NCBI RefSeq assembly: GCF_000327385.1
Contig: NW_008706957.1
Location: 34,535 to 98,534, forward strand
Direction: 5' to 3'
Length of the DNA stretch: 64,000 nucleotides
DNA from: Lottia gigantea
Lineage: Eukaryota > Mollusca > Gastropoda > Lottiidae
This document shows positions 22,857-36,700 of the stretch, one piece after another. The notes under the pieces are model-generated. The model made no database searches. It was not told the origin of the DNA and saw only the letters and a program-made list of their open reading frames with translations. Position 1 is the first letter of the stretch. Each line of letters starts with the position of its first letter. The position numbers were made by a program, and so were the translations under genes.

Positions 22857-23179
22857 AGATGGGTTTCCTTGTTTTTTAGTGTCAAATTAAGCAAACTATT
22901 TGATAAATTGGTGTTTTTAATGAATTATCATATATTCTTCATCACATCTTATTGTATACAATTAAGAGTTTTAACCAATCATAAATGTCCTTGTATGTAC
23001 AGTCTGGATAAACAAAAAATACTTTTTTTGACCTTTCTTGATCTAATTTAGCTAATTATGAATTAATCATGGACATATAAGACAGACTGGTATTTTAGAA
23101 CATTAGAACACCTAAACTTTCTATTAATATAAGTATTAGCATTTTCATTTTCATAAATGAAAATAAGGGAACCTATCTT
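22857..23179 (+). mobile_element. TTAA-flanked MITE, copy A
   Basis: Ends AGATGGGTTTCCTT and AAGGGAACCTATCT form imperfect terminal inverted repeats, with TTAA at 22853-22856 and 23180-23183. 323 bp. It lacks an internal stretch of about 37 bp that copies B and C have. The TTAA target is that of piggyBac transposons, but no transposase is present and the superfamily is inferred from the target site alone. Confidence 0.75.
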
Positions 23180-23183
23180 TAAG

Positions 23184-23600
23184 TAATTATAATAATATAG
23201 GTATATTATCATCTAATTATTTGATTTATCAGCTGACAAAACTTAATAACAACATTCTCTAGCATTTTTCACAGGAACCTCACCAACCTGCAGATATCAA
23301 TTCTGAAATGTGTCATGCATGGATAGGTGGAATTGAGCTTATTCAGCTGGTATAGCAAATATCTAGATGACTTTTTCCCTTTTACACTTTTTGCTTACAC
23401 ACTAAACACTGGAAGATTACTAAGCCTTTGGTAGATAGCCTTCACTAATTATTATTAATAATTTTATAATCAATCAATTGCTGAATTCAAAATGCCAAAT
23501 ACAACAGAACTTAAGCTGATAAAGTTCTTCAAGGAAGTACTGTGGATAACAAAAATAAATGTAAAATATACTTAATAGATCAAATGGATTATTGATAGAC
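23184..23600. other. Intergenic stretch
   Basis: AT-rich; nothing recognised on either strand. Confidence 0.4.
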
Positions 23601-23950
23601 TACCGTTTTAATTTATCAAAGGTGCTCAAAAGCTGATACTTGATCCAGTAGCACTCATCATACTGTTTTGATTTATCAAAGATGTACAAAACTGACACTT
23701 GATACAGCAGTGCTGATAACCATCTTGAATTGTCAAAGTTGAGCAAAGCTGACACTTGATCATGCAATGCTTATGATATTCCTCAGTACCATTTTGATCT
23801 ATCAAAGGTGATCGAGCAAAGCAGACAATTGAACCAGTAGTGCTTATGATATCCTCAGTAGCATATTGATCTATCAAAGGTGATTGAGCAAAGCAGACAA
23901 TTGAACCAGTAGTGCTTATGATATCCTCAGTACCATTTTGATTTATGGTA
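23600..23950. repeat. Tandem repeat, about 60-75-bp unit
   Basis: About five copies of a unit containing TTGATCTATCAAAGGTGAT, GCAAAGCAGACAATTGAACC and GTAGTGCTTATGATATCCTC. The rightmost copies are most alike. A short open frame on the minus strand is only the array read through. Confidence 0.8.
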
Positions 23951-24510
23951 TTCAAAGCTGACGTTTTTAAAAAAGAAAAAAATCACAAGAAGAGTGAAAA
24001 TTATCAAAAAGAAAAGTCGAATACAATATCACAGTTAATAAACAATCTCTTAATCATAAGTCATAAAAATACTTAAAAACAATCTGTACATTTGGCAGCC
24101 ATATTTAGCGCAAGTATTTGGAGCAAAACATAAAACAAAAACTTTTTCAAAAAATGTTGTGGCCTTGTTTTGGTAACCTTTTCCATATTGGAAATCAAAC
24201 TTTTTATGGCAGTTTTTTTCAACAATTCAAATCAAAGAAGGTTTGTTTGAATCGTGTTCTTTGCACATTCTTTTATCCTATTGTCATCAGTTGGACACTT
24301 CGAACTGTTTTCATGCCATTTCACTTGATTTTCTCTTGTTTTTTTTTATTTAACTAACAGGAATTGTGATCCAAAACCAAATATTCCTTTCATCTCATCA
24401 ATGTGATAAAAAAAGGATGCAAACAACAATGTTCTGTACTTTTCTACCTCACAACCGGAACTCTTCATTTAGGCAAGATACTTTTTCACAAGAAAGAAAA
24501 TGAAGGCATT
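23951..24510 (-). other. Probable 3' untranslated region of the LRP4-like gene
   Basis: Lies directly downstream of the stop codon on the minus strand. An AATAAA (minus strand) lies at 24345-24350, about 160 bases past the stop, and could serve as the polyadenylation signal. Extent not known. Confidence 0.45.
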
Positions 24511-24720
24511 TCAGGTGTCCACAGGGTGGTAGGAGATATTTGGTAACATATCTGTATATGGAGGATTGTTTTTGTATATATTTTTAGTCACATCCCGATG
24601 ATGGTGATGATTTATTTGAGGTGAAGGTGATGGCGAATGAAATTCCATCTGATGAACTAAGGCAGTGGTTTCAGGATGATTGGTGCTACTGTTATTTGGT
24701 GGCATCATGCGAATTCTTTC
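24511..24720 (-). CDS. LRP4: LRP4-like last exon: C-terminal tail and stop
   Basis: Encodes 69 residues from [17 protein letters not shown] to YHPVDT, then TGA. Acceptor TTGCAG precedes GAAAGAATTCGC. The tail has a His run (QINHHHHRD) and a PPYTDM sequence that could bind WW or SH2/PTB domains. It does not end in a class I PDZ ligand, unlike vertebrate LRP4 (ESQV). Composition otherwise is disordered. Confidence 0.85.
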   Translation of the reverse strand, partial: ERIRMMPPNNSSTNHPETTALVHQMEFHSPSPSPQINHHHHRDVTKNIYKNNPPYTDMLPNISYHPVDT

Positions 24721-27700
24721 CTGCAAGTACACAATTCTTTAATTTGCAATAACATTCAAGAGATCATGGTATGCTTAAAATGCTTTAGGATATACAAACT
24801 TCACCAAGACCAAGTCGCAAAGTCTTAGACCAGAGCGAAAAGCCACATATGACTAAAAATTCGATCTATCATAATTATGCAACACATAAGCTACTATTGC
24901 ACTCAAATCATCCTCAACTTTGGCTTTGTGATTTTTTTGTGAATTACAAAAAAAAAAATCCCACCTCATTTTTACGATAATGAAAGAGACTCCAGCCTCT
25001 AACTGATCTAGTATCAGAATTAATAGTTTCTGTACTGGTTTTTTGGTAAGTAGGGTTAGCATAGGATGTAAAATCATCCATATTGTATCTTCTTCTTCTT
25101 TGTCTGAAATATAACAATTTATTTTTATGAATTATTCAATTTCCTAAACACCTCTCATTCTACAAAAAATACTTAATTTCACCAAGTACAGTTGTCTACA
25201 CCTTCACAATGTCAAGCTATAATGACCTTCAGCTAATACCCTGACTCCATTAGCTGCCTTCTTGTATCATATACTTTGATTGGATTGTACGCCAGCAAAT
25301 ACAGCCAATCAGAGCCCTTGACAGACTTTAAACAATATGGCTAATGTTTACAGGCTTTTTGTCAAGGCTTCTAATTAGCTGTTTTTTTTTTAGTGTACAA
25401 TCCAATCAAATCACTACATTTACAATTTTTTCCGTGACATAGGAAAGGTGCCTATTGCAGTGAAGGTACAAAATAAAATTCGTAATAGCTTTACATTGCA
25501 AAGAAGCCTTGATTTAATTGTAAATTTCTCACTTGCCAATCTAATTGAATTATATGGACTAAAGGATCCATGGTACTTTCAATTTTAATTCATTTTTTTC
25601 ATATCATTCATTGTATTGACCCCATGGACAATGTCCTTAAGTATTGGACCTTATTCTAAACCATATAATATAAAGAGTCTATTATTATTATTATTATTAT
25701 TATTATGTGGCATAACCAAATATCACATTTATATCAAACAGATGATTTTCATAAAAATATGGTAGATAAGCCAGCCGTTACAGAAAATGTTTCTTTGGAT
25801 CTACTTGCAGCTATATTGATAATGTCAATAATATTTAAAACTCTGTTGTTTTGTGCCAGTTGGCATCAATATTTTGTATGCCACAATTAATGCAAATGCA
25901 AACAGTTAATTAGTTCAAAAGTTTAAAGGTATATTACCTCTTAGACCAAAAAATTGAAATTTTTAAAACTTGGCCAAAATGAGTATTTGTTCATCAGTGG
26001 ATTTGGCTGGTGTCATAAAAATACAACAGAATCTCTCTATTATCCAAAAAAAATCTATAAAATTAAGTAATAATTTATTAAACTAAGTAATTTTGAAACA
26101 TGTCTAGAAGTGTTTTAACAATTATTTAGTTATTAAATGGATATATCATCTTATATAGAGATTCTATTCTTTAGTCATGGCACCTGGTAAGTCCAACTGA
26201 TGAATATATACACTTATTGACCAAGTTTGAGACTTTAAATTTGATGTCCATTCTAAGAGGTAGCCTCGTATTCCTTTAAAGGCCATTTTGAAAAAAACTT
26301 CTTGATCTTACCGTTTCCAGATAATGAAGAAAATAAGGAAACCTATTAAAACTAATATAGTTATAACCATCAAAGCTATATAAGCACCATGTACTTTGGA
26401 CTTATCTGAAAACCAATAAACAATAATAAAATATTTTCACTGTTAAAATAGTTCTCAATTAATCAAGAGTAGAGGAATACAGAAGAGGCGGTTTTGAGCG
26501 CAAATCAGATACCTGATGGTACTTCTCTTTAGAGGAGTCCACTACTATATTACTTTTACTCTCGATTTTGCCATACTCTGGATCCGATTTTGATTTACGG
26601 AACTGTCGTGCTTGTACGGATTTATTTTATAGAAATATTAAACAGAACCTGAAACATGTTGTTACTCAAATATGATCTTCGGGCAAACAATATATTCAAA
26701 AATTAAACATTACTACAATATAAGAATATAGCCATCTAAATATAAGCTATCTGTATCTCTTTTCAGAATGGAAATCCAACATCCAATTTATCTGCGTTTC
26801 CAGGTCTATGTGAACAATCTCATAAGAAGTTACTACTGTGAGTATCATAATATCTGTCTTATCTATGAGAAACTGTTAAACCTTGATAGCTTAAATAATA
26901 CTGGCCCTTATCATTGAACTAATAAATCCCTAATATAAAATATCTTGCCTCTAGATTGATTTGGTTCTGTACATTTGCCATTTTTTCTGTTTTCCTCATT
27001 GCAACTGAAAAAAAAAACACCCAAAACATTTGGTTAAATACATGATTTGATTCAGCTATGCCCTGACTGAATTAACTAGTAACATTTTGCTGGGTAGCAG
27101 TTTGTTTAAAGGGGCACGTTCGCCATTATCTAGGTTGATTTGGGTCTTGAATATATATAAATAGTCTTCAGAAGTACTAGAAATGTATGAAAATCACATA
27201 ATTCCTTCCAAAATACCTCAAACTAAGAATTAACTTTTATCTTCTATATATGTCTTTTCTATAATATAAGACTCAAGAAATGGTGGGGCAAGGGCTCAAA
27301 TTTCGACCGGGAGCTGTGAACACTATTACTGATTAACTTTGCTACAAAATTCCTGTTTCTGAGACTTAGGTAAAATTGGTCAAACGGATAGCAGACCTGT
27401 CGCTTTAAATCTACTAAAATAGACATTATATTTCTACAGTAACCTATTCCTTTAATTATGGTACTGTTTTTCAATCTAAAACCTCATAGGTCTGAATCCT
27501 TTCAAAGGCAAAAAAAATCAGATTCCATGACCAGTGCTTCCAGAAGTTGGCCCAGTGTCGGTTTTCATCCCTTTCCATTTGCTCTTTATATAAAATCTAT
27601 TACTAACACAAAACTTACATATTATATTGACCATCTATATTTGATATATCGTCTGGAAGACCATCTTTTAATGGAACTAAAATAAAAGAATGAAAAATTT

Positions 27701-30700
27701 CGCATCAAGTACTGTAAAAAAATGTTATGAAAGAACAGAATGCATGACCTCTGTTGATAAATACAAAAAATAGTGATTATAACAGTTCACAGTTTACCAA
27801 CCTAACACCAACAATGTATATTTCACTCTTTGGGCGTCTGCAACAATTTGACTTCTTATTTACAACTGTCTATGACACATGGTGGAGCTTGATTGGAGAC
27901 AGGTTCTGTCTGTTCCAATTCTGCCCTTAATTAAACAGTATGGAAGCGGGATATGCTTCAAAATTTTCCCATCTTTTTTCTTCTCCGCCATTTCAAATTC
28001 TGTCTGCAGCACCTATTTTTTTTTAAAGCATTCTGAGCTCTGTTCCAACTTGTTTTATTCCTTAAATCCCAAAGATGCAAAACTGACGAATCAAGCAGCT
28101 CCATAGAGATTATAAGGAACGACCTTGACAGAATTGAATCCTGACACTCTAAGTCACTGTCACTTCTGAGTTGTTCTTGTAATAAATCTACACACTGGCT
28201 ATTTGCACCATCAAGGTGAGTTTTGTCTTTGTTTTCCGTACCATTGTTAGCAGTAAGTGGGAGAGCTTCATTCGTTTTGTGCCAAGCAATGGATTGTTTC
28301 CCAGTCTCTGCACTAGTTTTTTTGCAGGTGTGAAGCCTATTTGATAGACAAGAATGCTAGTAATTGATTTTTTTTCACTACTTACTTTTGAGACAGGCTC
28401 TGTGATCAGGTTGGTTTGGACATTCACAAACATATGTATTAGGTAAAGCTAGACACAGATGTGTACATCCACCATTCTTTTCACTACATGGGTTGGTACC
28501 TAATAGTAAAACAAAATATATCATGAGTCTACTAATCCAGTAGCCATTTTGAAAAATTGAAGATTGAAATGAACGAGAGGGACAAGTTTAGGCCCTTTTT
28601 TTTGCCCTTTATCTTGGCCAAGATATTATCTTGACCCCAATGACCCCAATGAGAGTTCATTGTATCAGATTCATACGCTCAAGATTCTCAAACAAAAGGG
28701 AAAAAATGTTATTTCTCTTCCATACGTTACCTATCTGTCTATCAGGAGAGACAAAATGTAGATCCATAGGACCTTCCAGTTTCTCTTTCACTATTTTCCT
28801 GTTTAATCCAGTCCTTTTATTCGCTCTATCTATAGACTCTGTCACCCAGTCTGTCCAATAAATATAATCTCCAAACTGAAATGGAATAGAAAAAGAATAT
28901 TTTTACATCAATTTTGTACTTGCAAAGTTTCAGTTTTATGCCAAAATAATTTTTTTTCAGCAACCATTATTGTCCTGATTTTTCAGGACAGTGGTATGAG
29001 CCTACTTTTGTTGATTTCCAACTGTCGAGGGATCTTTAACATGCACAGCCTGTAGCACACAGGGACTCGGTGTTAATGTTATTGCATCGTTCCGTGAAGA
29101 GTAAGCTTACAAAATATCTTGAAAAATTGAACTGATCTTACATTTATATGGGTATTGTGCACTGATCATATCCTGACAAATCTGATACAAAAAATTATCA
29201 AAACATTTATCTTCTGTAATTGAGTACACCTCTCCTAAATGTTTGGTAAATCACATAACTTACCACTGTAAGGCCAAAAGGATGTGGTATATTATGCAAC
29301 AATGTCACTCTATTCCTACCATTTAAATCTGAGGTTTCAATTTTATCTAATTTGGCATCAACCCAATACAACCTTTTATCTTCATAATCTATAGACAATC
29401 CATTAGGAAATCCTGAAATATAACAAATAACAATTACAATTTACAATCTATTCGGTAATCTATATATAGCTCATTAGGAAATCCTGAAATATAACAAATA
29501 ACAATTACAATTTACAATCTATTCAGTAATCTATATATAGTCCTTTAGGAAATCCTGAAATATAACAAATAACAATTACAATTTACAATCTAGTCAGTAA
29601 TCTATATATGGCCCATTAGGAAATCCTGAAATATAACAAATAACAATTATAATTTACAATCTAGTCAGTAATCTATATATGGCCCATTAGGAAATTCTGA
29701 AATATGACAAATAACAATTACAATTTACAATCCACCCAGTAATCTATAGAATGATAGTCCATTAGGAAATCCTGAAATATAACAAATAACAATTACAATT
29801 TACAATCTTTCCGTAAGCTATATATAACCCATTAGGAAATCCTGAAACATTACAAATAACAATTACAATTTACAATCAGCCCAGTAATCTATAGAATGAT
29901 AGTCCATTAGGAAATCCTGAAATATAACAAATAACAATTACAATTTACAATCTATTCAGTAATCTATATATAACCCATTAGGAAATCCTGAAACATTACA
30001 AATAACAATTACAATTTACAATCAGCCTAGTAACCTTATATCTATCGATAGTCCATTAGGAAATAGCCATTTACAATCAGATCCAAAATGGTGTCATTAT
30101 CAAATAAATGTAGATTTGTGTTCAATGAGAGAAAGAATCAAAGAATTCCCACACGTCATCCTTCACCAGTTTAAAACTATCAAAATAACCTACCCAAATT
30201 TTCATCTATTATAGTTCTTCTTGATGAACCATCTAAATAAGCTTTCTCTATTTTAGCATTAACACCCCAATCTGTCCAGAACATTAATCTGTTGAGATAA
30301 ATTACAGAGAAAATTGAAAATATAAAAAGAAAATTGCAAATGCAAGTGAAATAACAAATGACAAAGCACGGAAGCAGAAACTATTAGGTTGCACTCGATT
30401 GGTGAGTTCTGAACAGGTACTGAGATAGCATCAATTTGCACTATTCCAATTCTCAATCAAACACCTTTTTTTCTTGCAATTTCACTAAAAGTAGTTGTTT
30501 TATGAGGTTGCTATCGCAAAAGTTAGACCACAAACACCTGACTGAAAATTAGAATGACGCATCCATTTTACAATAATTGATAGGAACCTGATGTCAGATC
30601 TTAATTCTTCAAAGGGATACAGATAGATGACATGGAGTTTTATGAGCTGGAAAAACAAATATTGAGAAAACTCTAATATTTTGATGTCAACTACAAGACT

Positions 30701-33700
30701 TACCCTTTCTTAGGAAAGAGAGCAATAGCTCGAGGTTCATCTAGACCAGTAGAGATTAATGTTTTACGTGATGTACCATCTGTCCTAGAGACATCTATAA
30801 CATCTCTACCAGTATCTGTCCAATATAAGTTCTGACTAATCCAATCTACAGCCAGTCCGTCTGTTGTGGACAATTTATTCTCTATAACTGTTTCTACATT
30901 ACTTCCATTCAAATCACATCTTCTGCAAATTTAAAATCAAATTATGTATAGTTTTAAGCTGGAAAAGGCAGAAAGGCTGGAGAAAGGGCAATAACTCTGT
31001 ATCTAATTGTTGCAAAACATTCAAATTTCAACAAAACCTTAGAATTTTGATGCATTCTTTTCACATTTCGATAATAAAGTAGGTTCTAGAGAGTCGTCAA
31101 GGAAGAAAAACTGACCATACAAAACAGCTAAAGCTAATAGAGAGATTTTATCTCCATGCATATCTGCAAAACATGGTTCAAGTTAGACAAAATTTGGATT
31201 CAAAATGACCCCTTTTACAATTGTTTAGCCAAAGTTAAAATTTACCATAATGATATGAGAATCAAATCAAATTGTATCCTTGAAGGTTTAGGCCTACTAT
31301 TGGAACATTCTAAATTGCTAAAAGAATTTTTATGAAATGCAAATCGAAATTCAATTTGCCAAAACTAAAATTTGGAGTGTTCAATATTGAACCCTGCAAG
31401 CAATCTAATAGTACAAAATTTAAAACAGACTGCTTACCTTATAACATCAAGAAAAACATCAGTATAATATATTTTTTTATTGGTATAGTCATAGTCTAGA
31501 GCCACTACATTATGTAAGTCAGTAATCGGTAAATAAACATCAGATCGGTCATCTGTATCCAGTGAAATATAATGTATATTAGATCTACTAGCAAATAATA
31601 AATACTTTGTAGGCACTGAAAATAGAAAAAATGAAATGAAATGGATGGAGTTTTACATCCTACTATTCGGCACCATATGGGCTAACGTGCACAGTCTGTA
31701 GTACAAGGGACCTTGGTTTATTATCCCATCCAAACGACTAAACCCTTTTGCCATGACTGAAAAACGATATGATATGATTATAATATGGCTATAGATATTT
31801 TGTTTCTTTTTTTTTTCTCTGGGTCTACTTTAATTATTCTAGATCTGAGAATGTTTTTGAAATGTTTGTAATCATTCTAGTTGTTCTGATTGGACAGTAA
31901 ACTGAGGCCCTGTGTTCTTCAGACTGTGCAAACTAAAATTCCTGTGTACATTGCAAATTCAAATTGATTTCAAATTGATTTCAATTTAATTTCAATTTCA
32001 ATTTCAATTTCAATTTCAATTTCATTTTCATTTTCAATTTCAATTTCATTTCAATTTCATTTCAATTTCAATTTCAATTTCAACTATACAGTTACTTTAA
32101 TAAACTGACATAATTTTTAGCAAATTAAAGCAAACTTACTGTTTTGACAGGTTTTTTTATCAGGTAATAAAATAACACCGGAGGGGCAGGCACAGGAGTA
32201 ACCATTAGGTTTAGGTAGACACAGATGGCTACAACCACCATTATTTCGACCACATTTATTCACAAATGTTTCTACAATAAATCAACATGTATCAAATGAG
32301 ACTTATGTCACCTTAATGCTACTTAATTTAGCCACTCACAATTCACAGCTTCTAAAGGGATTGTGCAGAGAGGTAATTTTAACGGACAATGATGGCATCG
32401 ATTTGTACCAGTCCGATTTTCGATCAGACGTCTTTGGTTCTTTTAACTCCACTAAAACTAGAAATTTCACAAAGAACTAACAGACATCTGAATATTGGAA
32501 TGATGCATGTAGATTTCCTTACTTTACTGGTATTGATTTAATCAAAAATCATATACATGTATTATAATTATAATAGAACTTTCTGAAGACAATTGAAAAT
32601 GGAGGTCATTTTTTCCAGCAGGGCTTATTATTTCTACTTCTAATTTCTGGAAAATTGAGGTAGGAAGATCCATAAAAAAAGAAGAAAATAGATTGGTCTG
32701 GCCTTAAAAACACCTGAAATGCCTTGTATTGTAAAAAAACAATTGAAAAAATTATTATGGCAATGGCATTAGCCCCCCTCTCTTCTTCTGATTTTAACAT
32801 CTGCTGTCTAAACTTACCTATTAATTCCATATCTACAGCATGGACATCCATTACACCGTGTAAATTACCACGAATAACTGTAATATTTTTACCAGTATGT
32901 TTATTAGCTCTGTTTATTGACGTAGCTCTCCAATCAGTCCAGTATATCCAGTTACCAGACACAGCTAAACCATACGGGTGAGCCACCTTAGCAACCAAAA
33001 CACGTCTATAGTGACCGCTAAAATCTGAACATTCTACTACCTGTAACAATAAATCATCATCTTTATTGATGTGCATAATTAAAAATTCTGGGGCGGGAAT
33101 TTCCAGAATTCTGATTGGTTAGTTTTGTTTGCAGTGATATTATTTAACCAATCAGTGTTATTAGCAGTGTATACTTACCATTTCAACTTAGTTCAAAAGC
33201 CATTTCATGTCTTTGATTTCGATAAAACTGAATGACTTTCATAATATGTCCTAAACACCAAAACCATGTCCGGACATTTTGCAGATCAATTCAGACATGA
33301 CATGTAATTGGAATAGAATCATAAATCCCTGATGTGAGACTATTAAATGATGGCTTAAAAGACTAGCTCAAGACATAAACCACATCCTATATTTTTCATA
33401 CCTCTGTCTTGGCATCACACCAGATGATTTTATCAGTAGTATAATCTACAGCTAAACCATTCGGCCATACAAGTTGATCTTTTATCAATGTTTTACTGTT
33501 TTCACCATCCATATCAGCCCTCCATATAGACGGTTTATCTCCCCAATCAGTCCAAAATAAATACCTATTAATAGAATTATGGATTTTATTGTGAAATTAT
33601 GAAATTTGGGCAAGGGGTTATATGAGCGAAAACCCGTTCTCCAATACTTTCATATTTATGTGAGTAAAACATATTTTAAAGACAACAAAAAACCATAGAT

Positions 33701-36700
33701 TTTCAAGATGGGTTTCCTTATTTTTTTAGTGTCAAATTAAGCAAACTATTTGATTAATTGGTGTTTCTAAGGAATTATCATGAATTCTTAATCATATCAT
33801 TATGTTCTTATGGCATATAATTTAGAGTTTTTAACCAATCATAAATGTCCATGTATATACAGTCTGGATTAACTAAAAAAAGATTTTTTGACCTTTCTTC
33901 ATTGGTCACTCATTGGAATTCTGCTGGTAATTCTCTTCTAATTTAGCTTATTATGAATTAATCATGGACATGAGAGACAAACTGGTATTTTTCCAAGTCA
34001 TTAGAACACCTCTACTTTCTACTTGAATAAGTATTAGCATTTTCATTTATGAAAATAAGGGAACCCATCTTTAAGGGATATAACCATTTAAAAATTTGTT
34101 TTACCAATTAACAGAGCTAAATATTAGATTATCCTTATCACTTTCCAGAATTCAAGTTTGTCAGATCCTCTTACAGTTCATCCATATAACATTGAACAAA
34201 ATATGCCCTAAAAAATGTGTGTAACTCTTAAAATGACATATTGTAAAGGAACCGGATGCTGGATTTTAAATTTGGATAGTGATACATACTTAAAATAAAA
34301 ATTAACAGTCTCACCCTTTTTCATAATGCAATGCTATGGCACGCGGTTTCTGTATTCCTTTCCAAATTAAAACTTTTCTCATTTTACCCTCTAAGGTGGC
34401 TACTTCAATAGTTTTATGGCCAGCATCAGTCCAGTAAACTTTTCTACCAACAGAATCCACAGCTAGTCCATCAGCAGTTCTTAAGCCTTTCTCTATGACA
34501 ATCTCTCTTTGGCTACCATCTAGATTAGATCTACATATTGTATCAGCTACTGTATCTGTCCAATACATTTTACCTACAAGATAAAGATAGATCTACATAA
34601 TGTATCAGATACAGTATCTGTCCAATACATTTTTCCTACAAGATAAAGATAGATCTATGTAATGTATCAGATACAGTATCTGTCCAATATATTTTATCTA
34701 CAAGATAAAGATAGATCTACATAATGTATCAGATACTGTATCTGTCCAATATATTTAAGATACAAGATAAAGGTATTGGAAATACATTTGTTTCGGCTAA
34801 TGAACATTTCACATGTAGAAAAAGATTTCAATGGTGTTTTTTGAAATGTGTAAAAGTCTCCTACCTTCAGCTTTGTCTACATCAATAGCTATTGTATTCA
34901 TCAATTCCCCCACTGGTACAACTGTGTCTGCATAGTACGGAACATCCAGTGAGATCTTTCTTATATCAGTCCTTCTTGTAAATAACAGGAAATGTTTCAT
35001 TTCTGAAAGAAATACATGTATAGTTACCACAGTGACCATCTTGATTTAAAGGGGGACAGTACTTTTGTTAAAATATGTCAAAGTTTACCTGGTTCACATG
35101 CTTTAAGTCTTCAATGAGTATAAGTAAATTTACCTGTTTCACATGTTATAAGTCTTCAATGAGTATAAGTAAATTTACCTGGTTCACATGTTATAAGTCT
35201 TCAATGAGTATAAGTAAATTTACCAGGTTCACATGTTATAAGTCTTCAATGAGTATAAGTAAATTTACCTGGTTCACATGTTATAAGTCTTCAATGAGTA
35301 TAAGTAAATTTACCTGCTTCACATGTTATAAGTCTTCAATGAGTATAAGTAAATTTACCTGTTTCACATGTTTTATTATCAGATTTGAGCAATATACCAG
35401 TAGGACATGTACAGGTGTGACTGGTTGGTAAAGGTGCTACTAAACATACATCACTACAACCTCCATTTTTATTACTACAAGTAGTGGCAACTACAAAACA
35501 TAATATACAGTGCAATGAGTGTCAGATACAATGTCACAGATGCCAGAAAAAGATGTAGATCCAAGTCAGCAATGATCATATGTGCAGAAGTTGCTGAACA
35601 GTAACCTTTATCAAGGTTCTTTGTCATCCAATCTGGGTCATCACCCTATATTTAGTGAACATTTTTATAGAATTTTACAATAATACTATCTAAAAATCAC
35701 TTACAGGAATTAGAAATTTTTTAATTTTTTTATATATATCAGTGAGACTTTGATTAGTTTTGATTAGCACCAGAAGATATCTAATGTAAAAGAAGTTTCA
35801 CCTTTTAAAACATGCCAGACATTCTTATTTGTCAATTCAGATTCTTTTTATCAATTTGGCTATAAATATAATATGTAATTTCCACACATCTATCAAAATC
35901 AAACAATTGAAATTGTAGGTCCTACAGATATACTGCCCTAAGACCTATATCTGAATAAAAGCATTTCTAAGTATTTCTGCGTACCTTCTTGTCTACCTTG
36001 ATGATAAACATGTATATCCATTAGATTACCCAGATCTGATAATAAGACGCCACGATTTCTTCCAGTCTTTTTATTGGCATAATGTATACTTTCTGTAGTC
36101 CAGTCTGTCCAGTACATTAATTCACCATATAAAGCTAGACCGAATGGATGATCTAACCCTAGTTCAATCACATACTGAAATAAAAATATTTTTCTGTGTT
36201 TTAATGTTAAAGTGTTGACTCGACAATTTTAAGATACATGTACTCTGTGATATATAGAGAAGACATATAGTGGAAAAGTGAGTAAAATTCCTAATTTGAA
36301 GTATTTTTACAGGAATTATGCGATTTTTGTACATTTCTAGTACTTCTGAAGACTCTTAACATATATTCAAGACTAAAATCACCCCCCAAAAATTGATGTA
36401 CCTGTCCCTTTAAACCAATAATTCAGGCAACAATATCAACTTAACATGTAAATTTCTAGTTGAACCACTTACTCTTCTGTCTTTGCCTTCCAATGTACTG
36501 GATTCTATAGTTTTCATATGAGCATCAGTCCAATACAGTCTTTCTTCATCAAAGTCTATAGCTAGTCCATTAGGCCAGGTAATATTTTCATGGAATAAGA
36601 TCATTCTTTCACTACCATCCATACCAGCTCTCTCTATCTTCGGCATTTTACCCCAATCTGTCCAGAACATATATCTACAAAGTATACATATTGTCAATTA

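Noticed and set aside
27958-28311. Open stretch as an extra receptor exon
   Set aside because: Phases of the neighbouring exons join without it, and its frame ends in a stop with no suitable donor.
35075-35431. Plus-strand open frame with repeating [12 protein letters not shown] units
   Set aside because: Antisense of the 45-bp donor-seeded array and the EGF exon of the receptor gene.
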